A stretch of DNA of 64,000 bases, taken from contig CAWCEN010000002.1 in NCBI GenBank assembly GCA_963794605.1, positions 1,454,043-1,518,042 on the forward strand, in the 5' to 3' direction. Shown here piece after piece: positions 24,001 through 31,046 of the stretch (the stretch's first letter is position 1; each line of letters begins with the position of its first letter). The stretch is from VAXT01 sp963794605. GTDB lineage: Bacteria; Actinomycetota; Thermoleophilia; Gaiellales; Gaiellaceae. The position numbers and the translations under genes were made by a program. The notes under the pieces are model-generated. The model worked only from the letters and a program-made list of their open reading frames with translations. It was not told the DNA's origin and ran no database searches.

Positions 24001-24155
24001 CCGAGCGGCGTCGAGTCGATCACGTCCGAGAAGACGATCGTGACCGTCTTGCGCATCTCGCGCGCGGCGGCAGGCTCCTCGAGGGGAGCCCCACAGGCGA
24101 GGCAGAACCGTGCGTGATCCGGATTGGCCTCGCCGCAGCGGGGACAAGCGGCCAT
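21030..24155 (-). CDS. Class III nucleotide cyclase - AAA ATPase - TPR regulator
   Basis: 1041 aa. Domains in order: N-terminal zinc ribbon (C4, C7, C18, C21); class III adenylate/guanylate cyclase domain (about 34-200) with metal aspartates D44 in VFSDVIDST and D88 in KFIGDAVMAVFG; AAA-type NTPase (about 230-560) with Walker A GTAGIGKS at 260-267 and a Walker B-like VIAFDDLQWA; then a long TPR-like helical region to the C-terminus. These LuxR-like/cyclase fusions are common in actinobacteria and are thought to couple protein sensing to cyclic nucleotide output. The start at 24155 is chosen because the zinc ribbon begins there. It is divergent from ffh, with 49 bp between start codons. Confidence 0.93.
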   Translation of the reverse strand: MAACPRCGEANPDHARFCLACGAPLEEPAAAREMRKTVTIVFSDVIDSTPLGERLDAESYRRMLSRYFIEVSRVLEHHGGTVEKFIGDAVMAVFGIPIVHEDDALRAVRAVTELRASLHQLNEELRAEYGMELRLRTGINTGEVVAGDPGEGQAFATGAAVALAQRLEATASPGEILIGDTTYQLVREAVLVEPLEPLELKGKSQPVRAWRLLGVLSGAPAFARRTDAPMVGRDQELERLGTAFEEAATTRECRVISVIGTAGIGKSRLVKELLTSVEEEASVLTGRCLPYGKGITYWPLRDLVRRAAGEVSREGIEKLLDGEPEAEKVAARVSGAIGIAGSTSAPEETMWAVRRLLEHLARERPLVIAFDDLQWAEATFLDLIEYLLGWIRDAPILIVCMARPDLLESTPGWLAAVPNAASIVLEPLSEPEAETLLELLRGETDLSADLFSRITEASEGNPLFVEQMLAMLTENGSAPSDLTIPPTIHALLAARLDRLEPEERAVIERASVIGKEFWRGAITELTPAREREAAGPGLMTLTRKEFIEPAVSIFPDEDGFRFRHILIRDAAYLEIPKTTRAQLHERFAAWLEEAAGDRAVELDEIIGYHLEQAHAYRAEIGPGVDSSELAARAGERLAAAGRRAVVSRGDVSAGAELISRAVDLLPRDHPERPALLIDLGRARMRTGDFAHADEALTEALEAATAAKDRRLELRTTIEREFFRTFTQPEGSALDDSSVADRTIPLLEELGDDEGLAKAWLLKSEPAVNAGLWGARAEALEQALEHARRAGDTTEVGAMMFFHAQALYYGRTPVPEALARCERYLAEQADDRLLEASVSTVLAGLRAMQGDFDEARKMYSQARSIHEELGRRFRVVTVAALIAAEIEQLADQPEEAVSILRWSYDTVREMGAMSATATIAGFFADALSVAGRSAEAVEISGFAEQHAPGSDAVVQVLWRMARARAFAEQDPSAGDELARDALTRARETDWPDLQARALACVAQVIGPGDEQSSLLAEARELYERKGNVAAAARLLAQSPTAS

Positions 24156-24204
24156 GTCCCCCACAAGTATGGAGAGAAGAGGCCCGCGAGTACACTGGCC
24201 GACG

Positions 24205-25542
24205 ATGTTCGACGCCCTTTCTGACCGCCTCCAGGCGGCGCTGCACGACGTTCGTGGCCGTGGCAGGCTGGACGAGGACGCGATCTCCCGCGCGATGCGC
24301 GAGATCCGCCTCGCGCTGCTCGAGGCGGACGTCAACTTCAAGGTCGTGAAGGACTTCGTCGCGCGTGTCCGTGAGCGGGCGCTCGGCGCTGACGTCACGA
24401 AGAGCCTCACACCGGGACAGGAGGTCGTCCGCATCGTCCACGAAGAGCTGACCGCGCTCATGGGCAGCGGCGACTCGAAGCTCGCGTTCGCCAGCCGCCC
24501 GCCCACCGTGATCCTGCTCGCCGGGCTCCAGGGCTCCGGCAAGACGACGACCGCCGCGAAGCTGGCGCTGCTCCTCCGCAAAGAGGGTCACTCGCCCGCA
24601 CTCGTCGCTGCCGACCTCGCGCGCCCGGCCGCCGTCGAGCAGCTCGAGCAGCTCGGCCGCGAGCTCCAGATCCCGGTCTACACGGCGTCCGACCCGGTGA
24701 AGGCGGTCACGACCGGAATCGACCAGGCGCGGAGCGAGGGCAAGGACGTCGTCATCCTCGACACGGCGGGCCGGCTGCACGTCGACGAGGCGCTCATGGA
24801 AGAGCTCGCCGCGGTGCGCAACGCGTCGAAGCCGACGAACGTCCTGCTCGTCCTCGATGCGATGACGGGCCAGGAAGCGGTCTCGGTCGCGGAAGCGTTC
24901 CAGGAGCGAGTCGCGTTCGACGGCGTCGTCCTCACGAAGCTCGACGGAGACGCTCGCGGCGGCGCCGCTCTTTCAGTGAAGGCGGTAACGGGCAGGCCGA
25001 TCAAGCTCGCCTCGATCGGCGAGAAGCTCGACCAGATCGAGTATTTCCATCCCGACCGCATGGCCTCCCGCATCCTCGGGATGGGCGACGTCCTGACTCT
25101 GATCGAGAAGGCCGAGGCGGCCGCCGACGAGGACGAGCAGGCGCGGCTCGAGCAGCAGTTCATGGCCGGCGAGTTCACGTTCGACGACTTCCTGGCCAGC
25201 TACAAGATGCTGCGCCGGATGGGGCCGCTGAAAGGCGTGCTCTCGATGATGCCGGGCGTCGGCAAGCAGCTCCAGGGCATCGACATCAATGAGAAGGACA
25301 TGGGCCGCGTCGAGGCGATCGTGCTCTCGATGACCCCCCAGGAGCGTCGCATGCCGCACCTGATCGACGGCTCGCGGCGCAAGCGGATCGCGGCGGGCAG
25401 CGGCACGTCGATCCAGCAGGTCAACCAGCTGCTCTCGGCCCGCAAGCAGATGCAGAAGATGATGAAGCAGATGAAGAAAGGCAAAATGCCGGGGCTCCCG
25501 CCGGAGCTCCTAGAGCAAGCGCAGCAACAAGCTCGAAAGTGA
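24205..25542 (+). CDS. ffh: Signal recognition particle protein Ffh
   Basis: 445 aa from ATG 24205. The N domain begins MFDALSDRLQAALHDVRG. The G domain has GLQGSGKTTTAAKLA, DTAGRLHVDEALMEEL and TKLDGDARGG, and the C-terminal M domain is methionine-rich (LSARKQMQKMMKQMKKG). It binds SRP RNA and signal peptides and docks on FtsY. TACACT (24191-24196) ends 8 nt before the ATG, so it is probably leaderless. The SRP RNA gene itself is not in the window. Confidence 0.97.
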   Translation: MFDALSDRLQAALHDVRGRGRLDEDAISRAMREIRLALLEADVNFKVVKDFVARVRERALGADVTKSLTPGQEVVRIVHEELTALMGSGDSKLAFASRPPTVILLAGLQGSGKTTTAAKLALLLRKEGHSPALVAADLARPAAVEQLEQLGRELQIPVYTASDPVKAVTTGIDQARSEGKDVVILDTAGRLHVDEALMEELAAVRNASKPTNVLLVLDAMTGQEAVSVAEAFQERVAFDGVVLTKLDGDARGGAALSVKAVTGRPIKLASIGEKLDQIEYFHPDRMASRILGMGDVLTLIEKAEAAADEDEQARLEQQFMAGEFTFDDFLASYKMLRRMGPLKGVLSMMPGVGKQLQGIDINEKDMGRVEAIVLSMTPQERRMPHLIDGSRRKRIAAGSGTSIQQVNQLLSARKQMQKMMKQMKKGKMPGLPPELLEQAQQQARK

Positions 25543-25634
25543 GTGACGAAGCGAAGCGTTCGTGGGCGGAGCCGGGCTTTGCCCGAGCGCAGCCTCGGTA
25601 ATGTTGGCTGCGGCAATGTGTGAAGGAGGGGGCT

Positions 25635-25661
25635 CATGGGGGAACCATGGGTTCCCCCATG
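25635..25661 (+). promoter_or_regulatory. Perfect 12-bp hairpin just before the rpsP ribosome-binding site
   Basis: Arms 25635-25646 and 25650-25661 are perfect reverse complements (CATGGGGGAACC and partner) around a 3-nt loop. The hairpin lies in the 136-bp ffh-rpsP gap and ends 6 nt before an AAAGGAG Shine-Dalgarno. It has no T-tract, so it is unlikely to be a simple terminator. It may protect the rpsP mRNA 5' end or mediate autoregulation by S16 or upstream factors. The same 12/3/12 geometry occurs in the repeats at 1921-2224. Confidence 0.6.
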
Positions 25662-25678
25662 CTGAACAAAGGAGATAG

Positions 25679-25924
25679 ATGGCAGTTCGTATCCGATTGA
25701 CCCGCGTCGGGTCGAAGAAGAACCCGGTCTACCGGGTGGTCGTGGCAGACTCGCGCTCGCCGCGCGACGGCAAGTTCATCGAGATCGTGGGCCGCTACAA
25801 CCCGCAGACCGACCCGTCGACGATCGACTTCGACGAGGAGAAGGTCAAGGACTGGCTGTCCAAGGGCGCGACGCCGTCGAACACGGTCGCGCGGCTGCTC
25901 AAGAAGGCGAACGTCGGTGGCTGA
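25679..25924 (+). CDS. rpsP: 30S ribosomal protein S16
   Basis: 81 aa beginning AVRIRLTRVGSKKNPVYRVV, the S16 signature, with full family length. An AAAGGAG Shine-Dalgarno lies just before ATG 25679. Genes follow in the order KH protein, metallophosphoesterase, rimM, trmD, a ribosome-assembly operon. Confidence 0.98.
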   Translation: MAVRIRLTRVGSKKNPVYRVVVADSRSPRDGKFIEIVGRYNPQTDPSTIDFDEEKVKDWLSKGATPSNTVARLLKKANVGG

Positions 25925-26147
25925 GCTGCTCGCGCACCTCGCGCGGCAGCTCGTCGACGAACCGGACGCGGTGGAGGTCGAAGAGGTGGAGCGCGAAGGC
26001 GCGACCGTCCTCCAGCTCCGCGTCGCGAAGGCCGATGTCGGCAAGGTGATCGGCCGCCAGGGTCGGATCGCGCGGGCACTCCGGGCGATCGTCCGCGCGA
26101 GCGGAGCCCGGTCGCACCGCCGCGTCGTGCTCGAGATTCTCGAGTAG
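25917..26147 (+). CDS. KH-domain RNA-binding protein (KhpA-like)
   Basis: 76 aa, one type II KH domain with the GxxG loop in VIGRQGRIARALRAIV. It overlaps the rpsP stop by 8 nt (GTG 25917). The family (KhpA/YlqC) binds structured RNA, often with KhpB, and affects cell division and ribosome biogenesis. The rpsP-KH-rimM-trmD context is standard. Confidence 0.93.
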   Translation: MAELLAHLARQLVDEPDAVEVEEVEREGATVLQLRVAKADVGKVIGRQGRIARALRAIVRASGARSHRRVVLEILE

Positions 26148-26154
26148 CGCTCGT

Positions 26155-26811
26155 ATGCGCGTCGCGGCGCTCTACGACGTCCACGGCGTTCGCACGGCGC
26201 TCGAGGCGGTGCTCGCCGAGGTCGAGCGAGAAAACCCGGACGCGATCGTCTTCGGCGGCGATCTCTTCCTCGGCCCGCAGCCGACGGAGACAGCGGCGCT
26301 GGTCCGATCGGTCGACGCGAGCTTCGTCCGCGGAAACTGCGACCGGGAGCCGGACGACTGGACCCGCTCCAAGCTCGACGCCGAGACGCTTGCCTGGGCG
26401 AAGGGGTGGCCGCTGACGGTCGAGCTGGACGGCGTCCTCTACTGCCACGCCGCCCCGCAGGACGACATGCGGCCCATCCTGACCGACGCGTCTCCGCCCG
26501 AGCGGTTCGACGAGGCGCTCGATGGGGTCGGAGCGCGCCTCGTCGTCGCGGGCCACACGCACATGCAGTTCAAGCGCGGCCGCTGGGTGAACGCCGGTTC
26601 GGTCGGCTGGCCGCAGGAAGACGACGTCGCCGCGTTCTGGGCGCTCGTCTCCGACGATGCCGAGTTCCGTCACACGCGGTTCGACGTCGAGCGCGCGGCG
26701 AGCGAGATCCTGGCCTCGGGCTGGCCGGACGCGGAGTCGTTCGTGGCCGAGAACATCCGGACGGCGCCGTCACGTGCTGAGGCGACCGCCTGGTTCGAGT
26801 CCCAGGCGTGA
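26155..26811 (+). CDS. Metallophosphoesterase (calcineurin-like)
   Basis: 218 aa. Metal-binding motifs are in order: ALYDVHG (D-x-H), FGGDLFLGP (GD), RGNCDRE (GNC/HD-like) and AGHTHMQF (GHTH). This matches the YfcE/MJ0936 group of small phosphodiesterases. The substrate cannot be read from sequence. It sits inside the rpsP-rimM operon, 7 nt after the KH gene and overlapping rimM by 4 nt, which is not the most common arrangement. Confidence 0.9.
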   Translation: MRVAALYDVHGVRTALEAVLAEVERENPDAIVFGGDLFLGPQPTETAALVRSVDASFVRGNCDREPDDWTRSKLDAETLAWAKGWPLTVELDGVLYCHAAPQDDMRPILTDASPPERFDEALDGVGARLVVAGHTHMQFKRGRWVNAGSVGWPQEDDVAAFWALVSDDAEFRHTRFDVERAASEILASGWPDAESFVAENIRTAPSRAEATAWFESQA

Positions 26812-27263
26812 GAGTCCAGGTCGGGAGGGTCGGCAAGCCGCACGGGCTCGAAGGAGCGTTCGTCGTCGAGCAGGCGAGCGATGATCCGGAGCGCTTCGCG
26901 GAGGGCGCGACCCTGCTCGTCGGCGGAGAGCCGGCTCGGATCATCGAGTCGAAGCGCGCCGCAGGCCGGCCGGTGATTCGGCTCGACCGCGAGGCCGAAC
27001 GCGGCGATGCAATCGAGCTCGACCGGAACGAGCTGCCCGAGCCCGAGGAGGGCGAGTACTACGCGTTCCAGCTCGTCGGCCTCGAGGTCGAGGAAGCCGG
27101 CGGCGCGCCGCTCGGCCGCGTGACCGAGGTCTCGTCCGGCACGGCGAACGACGTGCTCGAGCTCGACACCGGCCTCGCGCTCCCGCTCGTCGACGCGTGC
27201 ATCCAGGAGGTCGATCTGGCCGCGGGTCGAATCGTTGTTCAAACCGGCTTCACTGACCGATAG
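26808..27263 (+). CDS. rimM: Ribosome maturation factor RimM
   Basis: 151 aa from GTG 26808. The N-terminal domain starts VGRVGKPHGLEGAFVVE, and the PRC-barrel region has EYYAFQLVGLEVEEAGG and DVLELDTG. It assists 30S head assembly by binding S19. Its stop TAG 27261-27263 is in the same frame as the following trmD. Confidence 0.95.
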   Translation: MRVQVGRVGKPHGLEGAFVVEQASDDPERFAEGATLLVGGEPARIIESKRAAGRPVIRLDREAERGDAIELDRNELPEPEEGEYYAFQLVGLEVEEAGGAPLGRVTEVSSGTANDVLELDTGLALPLVDACIQEVDLAAGRIVVQTGFTDR

Positions 27264-27278
27264 CTACTCTCCCTCGCT

Positions 27279-27938
27279 CTGCGAATCGATGTCTTCACGC
27301 TCGTCCCTCACGCGTTCGCCTGGCTCACCGAGCAGCGGCCGCTCGCTGCCGTGCTCGGCACCGAGCTCGAGCTCCGGCTGCTCAACTACCGCGACACGAC
27401 ACCGCTCCGGAACGGCCAGGTCGACGATGACCCGTACGGCGGCGGGGCGGGCATGGTCCTGCGCGTCGACGTCGTCGCGGCCGCACTCGAAGCGGCGTAC
27501 GGCGAGGATTCCGGCCAGAGGGTGATCGCCCTGACACCCCAGGGTCGCCGGCTCGATCAGGAGCTGGTCGAAGAGCTAGCCGGAGAAGAGCACCTGACGC
27601 TCCTCTCCGCGCGCTTCGAGGGCTTCGACGAGCGCGTCGTCGAGCATTTCGCGACGGACGCGGTCTCGATCGGGCCGTACGTCCTGTCCGGCGGCGAGTT
27701 GCCGGCCATGGTTCTGATCGACGCGATCGCGCGCAGGCTGCCGGGAGCGCTCGGCAGCGAGGAGTCGGCCGTCGAGGAGAGCTTCTCCGCGGAGCTCGAG
27801 GGTGGTCTCGAATATCCGCACTACACGAGGCCGGCCGAGTTTCGCAGCTGGCATGTCCCGGAGATCCTGCTCTCCGGCGACCACGGAAGGATCGAGGAGT
27901 GGCGACGAGAGCAAAGCCGCGCAAGGACCGCGTCCTGA
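27279..27938 (+). CDS. trmD: tRNA (guanine(37)-N1)-methyltransferase, non-canonical start
   Basis: 219 aa from CTG 27279. TrmD motifs are clear: PYGGGAGMVLR, IGPYVLSGGELPAMVLIDAI (the trefoil-knot SAM site) and the YPHYTRP segment. The N-terminus expected for the family (M-R-I-D-x-F-T-L-x-P) is encoded from CTG 27279. Between the in-frame rimM stop (27261) and GTG 27351 there is no ATG, GTG or TTG, and starting at 27351 would remove 24 conserved residues. ATC 27285 is another in-frame candidate. A TACTCT box (27265-27270) ends 8 nt before the CTG. Confidence 0.93.
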   Translation: MRIDVFTLVPHAFAWLTEQRPLAAVLGTELELRLLNYRDTTPLRNGQVDDDPYGGGAGMVLRVDVVAAALEAAYGEDSGQRVIALTPQGRRLDQELVEELAGEEHLTLLSARFEGFDERVVEHFATDAVSIGPYVLSGGELPAMVLIDAIARRLPGALGSEESAVEESFSAELEGGLEYPHYTRPAEFRSWHVPEILLSGDHGRIEEWRREQSRARTAS

Positions 27939-28552
27939 GAAACCCCATCGACGTCTTGACGCATGGCCTTCCGCGCCAGTGGCGCATCGCCATCGACTGG
28001 GCGATCACGATCCTCGGCGCGATCGCGATCGTGCTCGCGATCAAGGCGTACGTCGTCAACCCGTACCGGATCCCGTCGTCCTCGATGGAGCCGACGCTGC
28101 ACTGTGCGCGGCCCGGGAGCGGCTGCGAGGCCCGGTGGTCGGACCGCGTGCTCGCGAACCGGTTCATCTACCACTTCCGCGATCCGAAGCGGGGCGAGAT
28201 CGTCGTCTTCAAGACCCCGCCGGCCGCGGAGGTCGCCTGTAACAGCGGCGACGCCGGCGGCGGCGAGACGTTCGTCAAGCGCCTGATCGCGCTCCCCGGA
28301 GACCGGTGGCGCGAGCAGGACGGCTTCATCTACCTGAACGGCAAAAAGCTGAACGAGCCGTACGTGAAGGCCGATCGCCGGGACACGGAGACGATTCCGG
28401 AGAAGACCGTCCCTTCGGACCAGTATCTGATGCTGGGCGACAACCGCGCCTCGTCCTGCGACTCGCGCCGCTGGGGCACGGTTCCGCGGAAGAACCTGAT
28501 CGGCCCCGTGTTCGCGATCTACTGGCCACCGGGGCGACTCGGCTTCAAGTAA
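27899..28552 (+). CDS. lepB: Signal peptidase I
   Basis: 217 aa from GTG 27899, overlapping trmD by 40 nt. An N-terminal membrane anchor (about 37-57) precedes the catalytic Ser in RIPSSSMEPTL and the catalytic Lys in FVKRLIALPGD. The box E region LMLGDNRASSCDSR is intact. It cleaves Sec and Tat signal peptides outside the membrane. Two pairs of cysteines around the active-site region could form extracellular disulfides. A decayed copy follows at once. Confidence 0.95.
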   Translation: MATRAKPRKDRVLRNPIDVLTHGLPRQWRIAIDWAITILGAIAIVLAIKAYVVNPYRIPSSSMEPTLHCARPGSGCEARWSDRVLANRFIYHFRDPKRGEIVVFKTPPAAEVACNSGDAGGGETFVKRLIALPGDRWREQDGFIYLNGKKLNEPYVKADRRDTETIPEKTVPSDQYLMLGDNRASSCDSRRWGTVPRKNLIGPVFAIYWPPGRLGFK

Positions 28553-28554
28553 CC

Positions 28555-29095
28555 ATGGGGCGCGGGCGCCTTCCGAGAGGGAAGCTCCTGAAAGCGCTGT
28601 TCTTCCTGGCGATGATCCTCGTGAGCTTCGTCGTCGTCCTGTTCGTGACCTCGATCGCCTATCGCGTGCCGAGTTCCGCAATGGAGCCGACCTTCCACTG
28701 CGCTGACCCTGGGTCCGGGTGTGAGGCGGACCACATGGACCGCGTGCTCGTCTCGCGTTCCATGTGCCGGCCGCTGTGACCCTCGCCTGCGGAGGCGTCG
28801 GTGAGGGCGCCGTCTACCTCAAGCGCGTGATCGCCTCCCAGGGGAGCGTTGGCGTGAGCAGAACGGCTTCATCTACGTCAACGGGACGAGGCTGGACGAG
28901 CCGTACGTCGAGCCCGAGCGTCGCGACCAGGAGACGATTCCGGAGCGGACGGTCCCGAAGGACGAATACGTGCTACTGGGCGACAACCGGTCGAGCTCGT
29001 GCGATTCGCGCCGCTGGGGCACCGTTCCCCGCGACGACCTGATCGGGCCCGTGTACGCCGTCTACTGGCCGCCTGGGCGCCTCGGCTTCAAGTAG
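28555..29095 (+). pseudogene. Second signal peptidase I gene, frameshifted and deleted
   Basis: It begins at ATG 28555, 2 nt after lepB, with an intact membrane anchor and catalytic Ser (VPSSAMEPTF). The frame then stops at 28777-28779. Compared with the neighbour, a segment equivalent to FIYHFRDPKRGEIVVFKTP is missing. The Lys region (YLKRVIASQG) continues in another frame, and a further shift near 28850 leads to the box E part (YVLLGDNRSSSCDSRR), which ends at TAG 29093. Three frames are needed to read the whole protein, so it is inactive unless the assembly is wrong. It arose by tandem duplication of lepB. Confidence 0.88.
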
Positions 29096-29143
29096 GAGAT
29101 CGATCGGCTAGCATCTGGCCAAGGCCCGCCGGGCCTCCTTGTC

Positions 29144-29686
29144 ATGACCAATCCGATCGAGCTACTCGAGCAGCGCCAGCTGCGATCCGACCTGCCGGTC
29201 TTCAAGGCCGGCGACACCGTGCGCGTGCACTTCCAGGTGATCGAGGGACAGCGCCGGCGCGTCCAGGTCTTCGAGGGTATTGTCATCAAGCGCCAGGGCG
29301 CAGGCGTGCGGGAGACGTTCACGGTCCGCAAGCAGTCGTTCGGCGTCGGGGTCGAGCGCACCTTCCCGCTCCACTCGCCGAAGATCGAGAAGATCGAGGT
29401 GCAGGCGGTCGGGGACGTCAACCGCGCCAAGCTCTACTACTTGCGCGCAAAAGTGGGGAAAAAGGCGCGCGTCCGCGAGGTGCAGCAGGGCGCCGCGGTA
29501 TCCTCGGCGCGTGCCAAGGTCGAGCCCTCAGCCGACGGTGACGAGCCCGTCGACGAGCAGCCCGTTTCCGAAGAAGCTGTCAGCCCTGAGCCCGAAGCAG
29601 AAGAGCCGGCTGCTGCCGACGAAGACGGGGCAGAGGCTGTTGAGGTTCGACCGAAGGCTCGGCGCTCGCTTCGTCGCAGGGGCTGA
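29144..29686 (+). CDS. rplS: 50S ribosomal protein L19 with acidic C-terminal extension
   Basis: 180 aa. The first ~115 residues are standard L19 (LPVFKAGDTVRVHFQVIEG, RRRVQVFEGIVI, FPLHSPKIEKIEV). An added ~65-residue tail is rich in E, A, P and D and ends in a basic cluster. The tail region is also read in another frame as the start of rnhB, so it may persist because of that overlap. A TAGCAT box near 29110 gives a short leader containing a GC stem. Confidence 0.95.
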   Translation: MTNPIELLEQRQLRSDLPVFKAGDTVRVHFQVIEGQRRRVQVFEGIVIKRQGAGVRETFTVRKQSFGVGVERTFPLHSPKIEKIEVQAVGDVNRAKLYYLRAKVGKKARVREVQQGAAVSSARAKVEPSADGDEPVDEQPVSEEAVSPEPEAEEPAAADEDGAEAVEVRPKARRSLRRRG

Positions 29687-30281
29687 CGAGGCAGGTCGCG
29701 GTTCTCTCGCCGGCCCGCTCGTCGTCGCCGGCGTTCTCCTCGACTACGACTCGCTGCGCGACCATCGTGTTCGGCCGCTTGCGCAGCTGAACGACTCGAA
29801 GCAGGTCTCGCCGGAGGACCGGGAGGAGCTGTTCCGGGCGGTTCTCGACGGCGCGGCGGGGATCTCCGTGCAGGTCGTCTCGCCGGGCGAAATCGACCGC
29901 GTTGGTCTGCATCGGTCGAACCTAAACGGGCTGCGCCGTGCGCTCCACGCGCTGTCCCCGCCGGCCGAAGCGTGCCTCGTCGACGGCTTTCGGCTCGGGC
30001 CCTCGGCGCCGGAGCACGTGGCGGTCGTCGACGGCGACGAGCGGAGCGCTGCGATCGCGGCGGCCTCGATCGTGGCGAAGGTCGTCCGCGACCGGACGAT
30101 GCTGCGGATGGACGCGCTCTACCCGCGGTACGGGTTCTCCTCGCACGTCGGCTACATCACGCCCCGCCACTCGCGGCTGGTCCGCGAGCACGGTCCGTGC
30201 GACATCCATCGCCGGTCCTTCCAGGCGCTCTGCTACCTGAGTGAAGAAGACGCGGCAGCGCGGCTCGCGGCGGCCGTCTAG
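29511..30281 (+). CDS. rnhB: Ribonuclease HII, overlapping the end of rplS
   Basis: 256 aa from GTG 29511, or 213 aa from TTG 29640. Catalytic acidic residues lie in AGADEAGRGSLAGP (DE), CLVDGF (D) and the later DGDERSAAIAAAS. The enzyme removes ribonucleotides from RNA-DNA hybrids. GTG 29511 is preferred because TATCCT (29499-29504) ends 6 nt upstream, the leaderless geometry seen elsewhere. This gives a 176-nt overlap with rplS in a different frame and a basic N-terminal extension. The 3' end overlaps yraN by 41 nt. Confidence 0.92.
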   Translation: MPRSSPQPTVTSPSTSSPFPKKLSALSPKQKSRLLPTKTGQRLLRFDRRLGARFVAGADEAGRGSLAGPLVVAGVLLDYDSLRDHRVRPLAQLNDSKQVSPEDREELFRAVLDGAAGISVQVVSPGEIDRVGLHRSNLNGLRRALHALSPPAEACLVDGFRLGPSAPEHVAVVDGDERSAAIAAASIVAKVVRDRTMLRMDALYPRYGFSSHVGYITPRHSRLVREHGPCDIHRRSFQALCYLSEEDAAARLAAAV

Positions 30282-30618
30282 CACCCGCGCGACCGGAACG
30301 CGCGCCGAGCGGCGTGCGCTGTGGCACTACCGGCTGCGCGGCTACCGGGTGCTGGAGACGAACGTCTGGATCGGCGGCTACGAGCTCGACCTGGTGCTGC
30401 GCCGCGGCCGGACGATCGTCTTCTGCGAGGTGAAAGCAAAGGGCAGCGATGCGCGAGGCGATCCCCTGGAGATGGTCACGGCGGAGAAAGCCCGCCGACT
30501 GCGTCGTGCCACCGAAGCGTGGCTCGCCGCGAGCCCTGAAGCCGCTGGCTGTGAAGCGCGCTTCGACGTCGCCGCCGAGCGAGCGGGCAAGCTCCAGGTC
30601 GTTGCAAACGCCTTTTGA
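30241..30618 (+). CDS. YraN/UPF0102 family nuclease-fold protein
   Basis: 125 aa from GTG 30241. It shows the UPF0102 pattern: RAERRALWHYRLRGYRVLE, then the restriction-endonuclease-like core GGYELDLVLRRGRTIVFCEV with acidic residues followed by EVK. The fold is that of PD-(D/E)XK nucleases; the biological role is unsettled. The rnhB-yraN-comM-dprA order is usual in actinobacteria, though here a DNA methyltransferase and other genes intervene before comM. Confidence 0.92.
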   Translation: MKKTRQRGSRRPSSTRATGTRAERRALWHYRLRGYRVLETNVWIGGYELDLVLRRGRTIVFCEVKAKGSDARGDPLEMVTAEKARRLRRATEAWLAASPEAAGCEARFDVAAERAGKLQVVANAF

Positions 30619-30785
30619 CTTCGAGCAGGCCTACCTGCGGATAGACGATCCCCATGCGCAGTCGGGGTTCCACAGCTCGGCCGAGCCGCTTGGAAGCGGC
30701 GCGAAGGACGACCGTTGAGGCGATCGACAAGCTGGGAACGTTCCTCGACGTCGGCTGCGCGAACGGCCTGCTGAATCGACCGTGA
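30619..30785 (+). pseudogene. Remnant of a class I SAM-dependent methyltransferase
   Basis: Just after yraN, one frame reads DDPHAQSGFHSSAE. After a one-base shift the next frame reads RLEAARRTTVEAIDKLGTFL and DVGCANGLL, then stops at 30783. The last part is motif I of SAM methyltransferases, and the order matches a family of N-terminal segments I know from actinobacterial methyltransferases. Only the first ~50 residues remain, so this is a degraded gene. Confidence 0.75.
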
Positions 30786-31046
30786 CCATATCCTCCATCT
30801 CGCTGCTTAGGCGCACGGGCACGAGCACGACCGTCGTCCCCGAAGCCGGGCTCGAAAACGCTGTGTCGTCGGTCGTGATCTCGGGCCGCGGGGCGGCCTG
30901 AACCACGAGAGACAGAAGGGGTTTGAGCCCTTCGGGGTGGCTCTGCGCCTTGCACGTGTCCCCTCCCAACCCGCGCAAACTGAGCAACAAAAGTGTCTAT
31001 GCAGTCAATAGGAGACGCCGGAGGTCCGTAGAAGTTGGTCGGGGCG
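30786..31046. other. Intergenic stretch without recognised genes
   Basis: About 260 bp between the methyltransferase remnant and the DNA methyltransferase gene. No frame in either direction resembles a protein I know. Base composition is less GC-rich than the surroundings near 30975-31015. Probably decayed coding sequence plus the promoter of the next gene. Confidence 0.5.

Noticed and set aside
21321..24224. A 967-codon plus-strand frame opposite the cyclase/ATPase gene
   Set aside because: Same reason: Arg/Asp/Leu-rich shadow of a long real gene with clear domains on the other strand.
28555..29095. Programmed frameshifting in the second lepB
   Set aside because: Two separate shifts and a deletion of a conserved strand relative to the intact neighbour, with no slippery site, indicate decay rather than recoding.
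30631..30990. 119-codon minus-strand frame in the yraN-methyltransferase gap
   Set aside because: No recognisable domain, overlaps the methyltransferase remnant, no ribosome-binding site or promoter; treated as non-coding.
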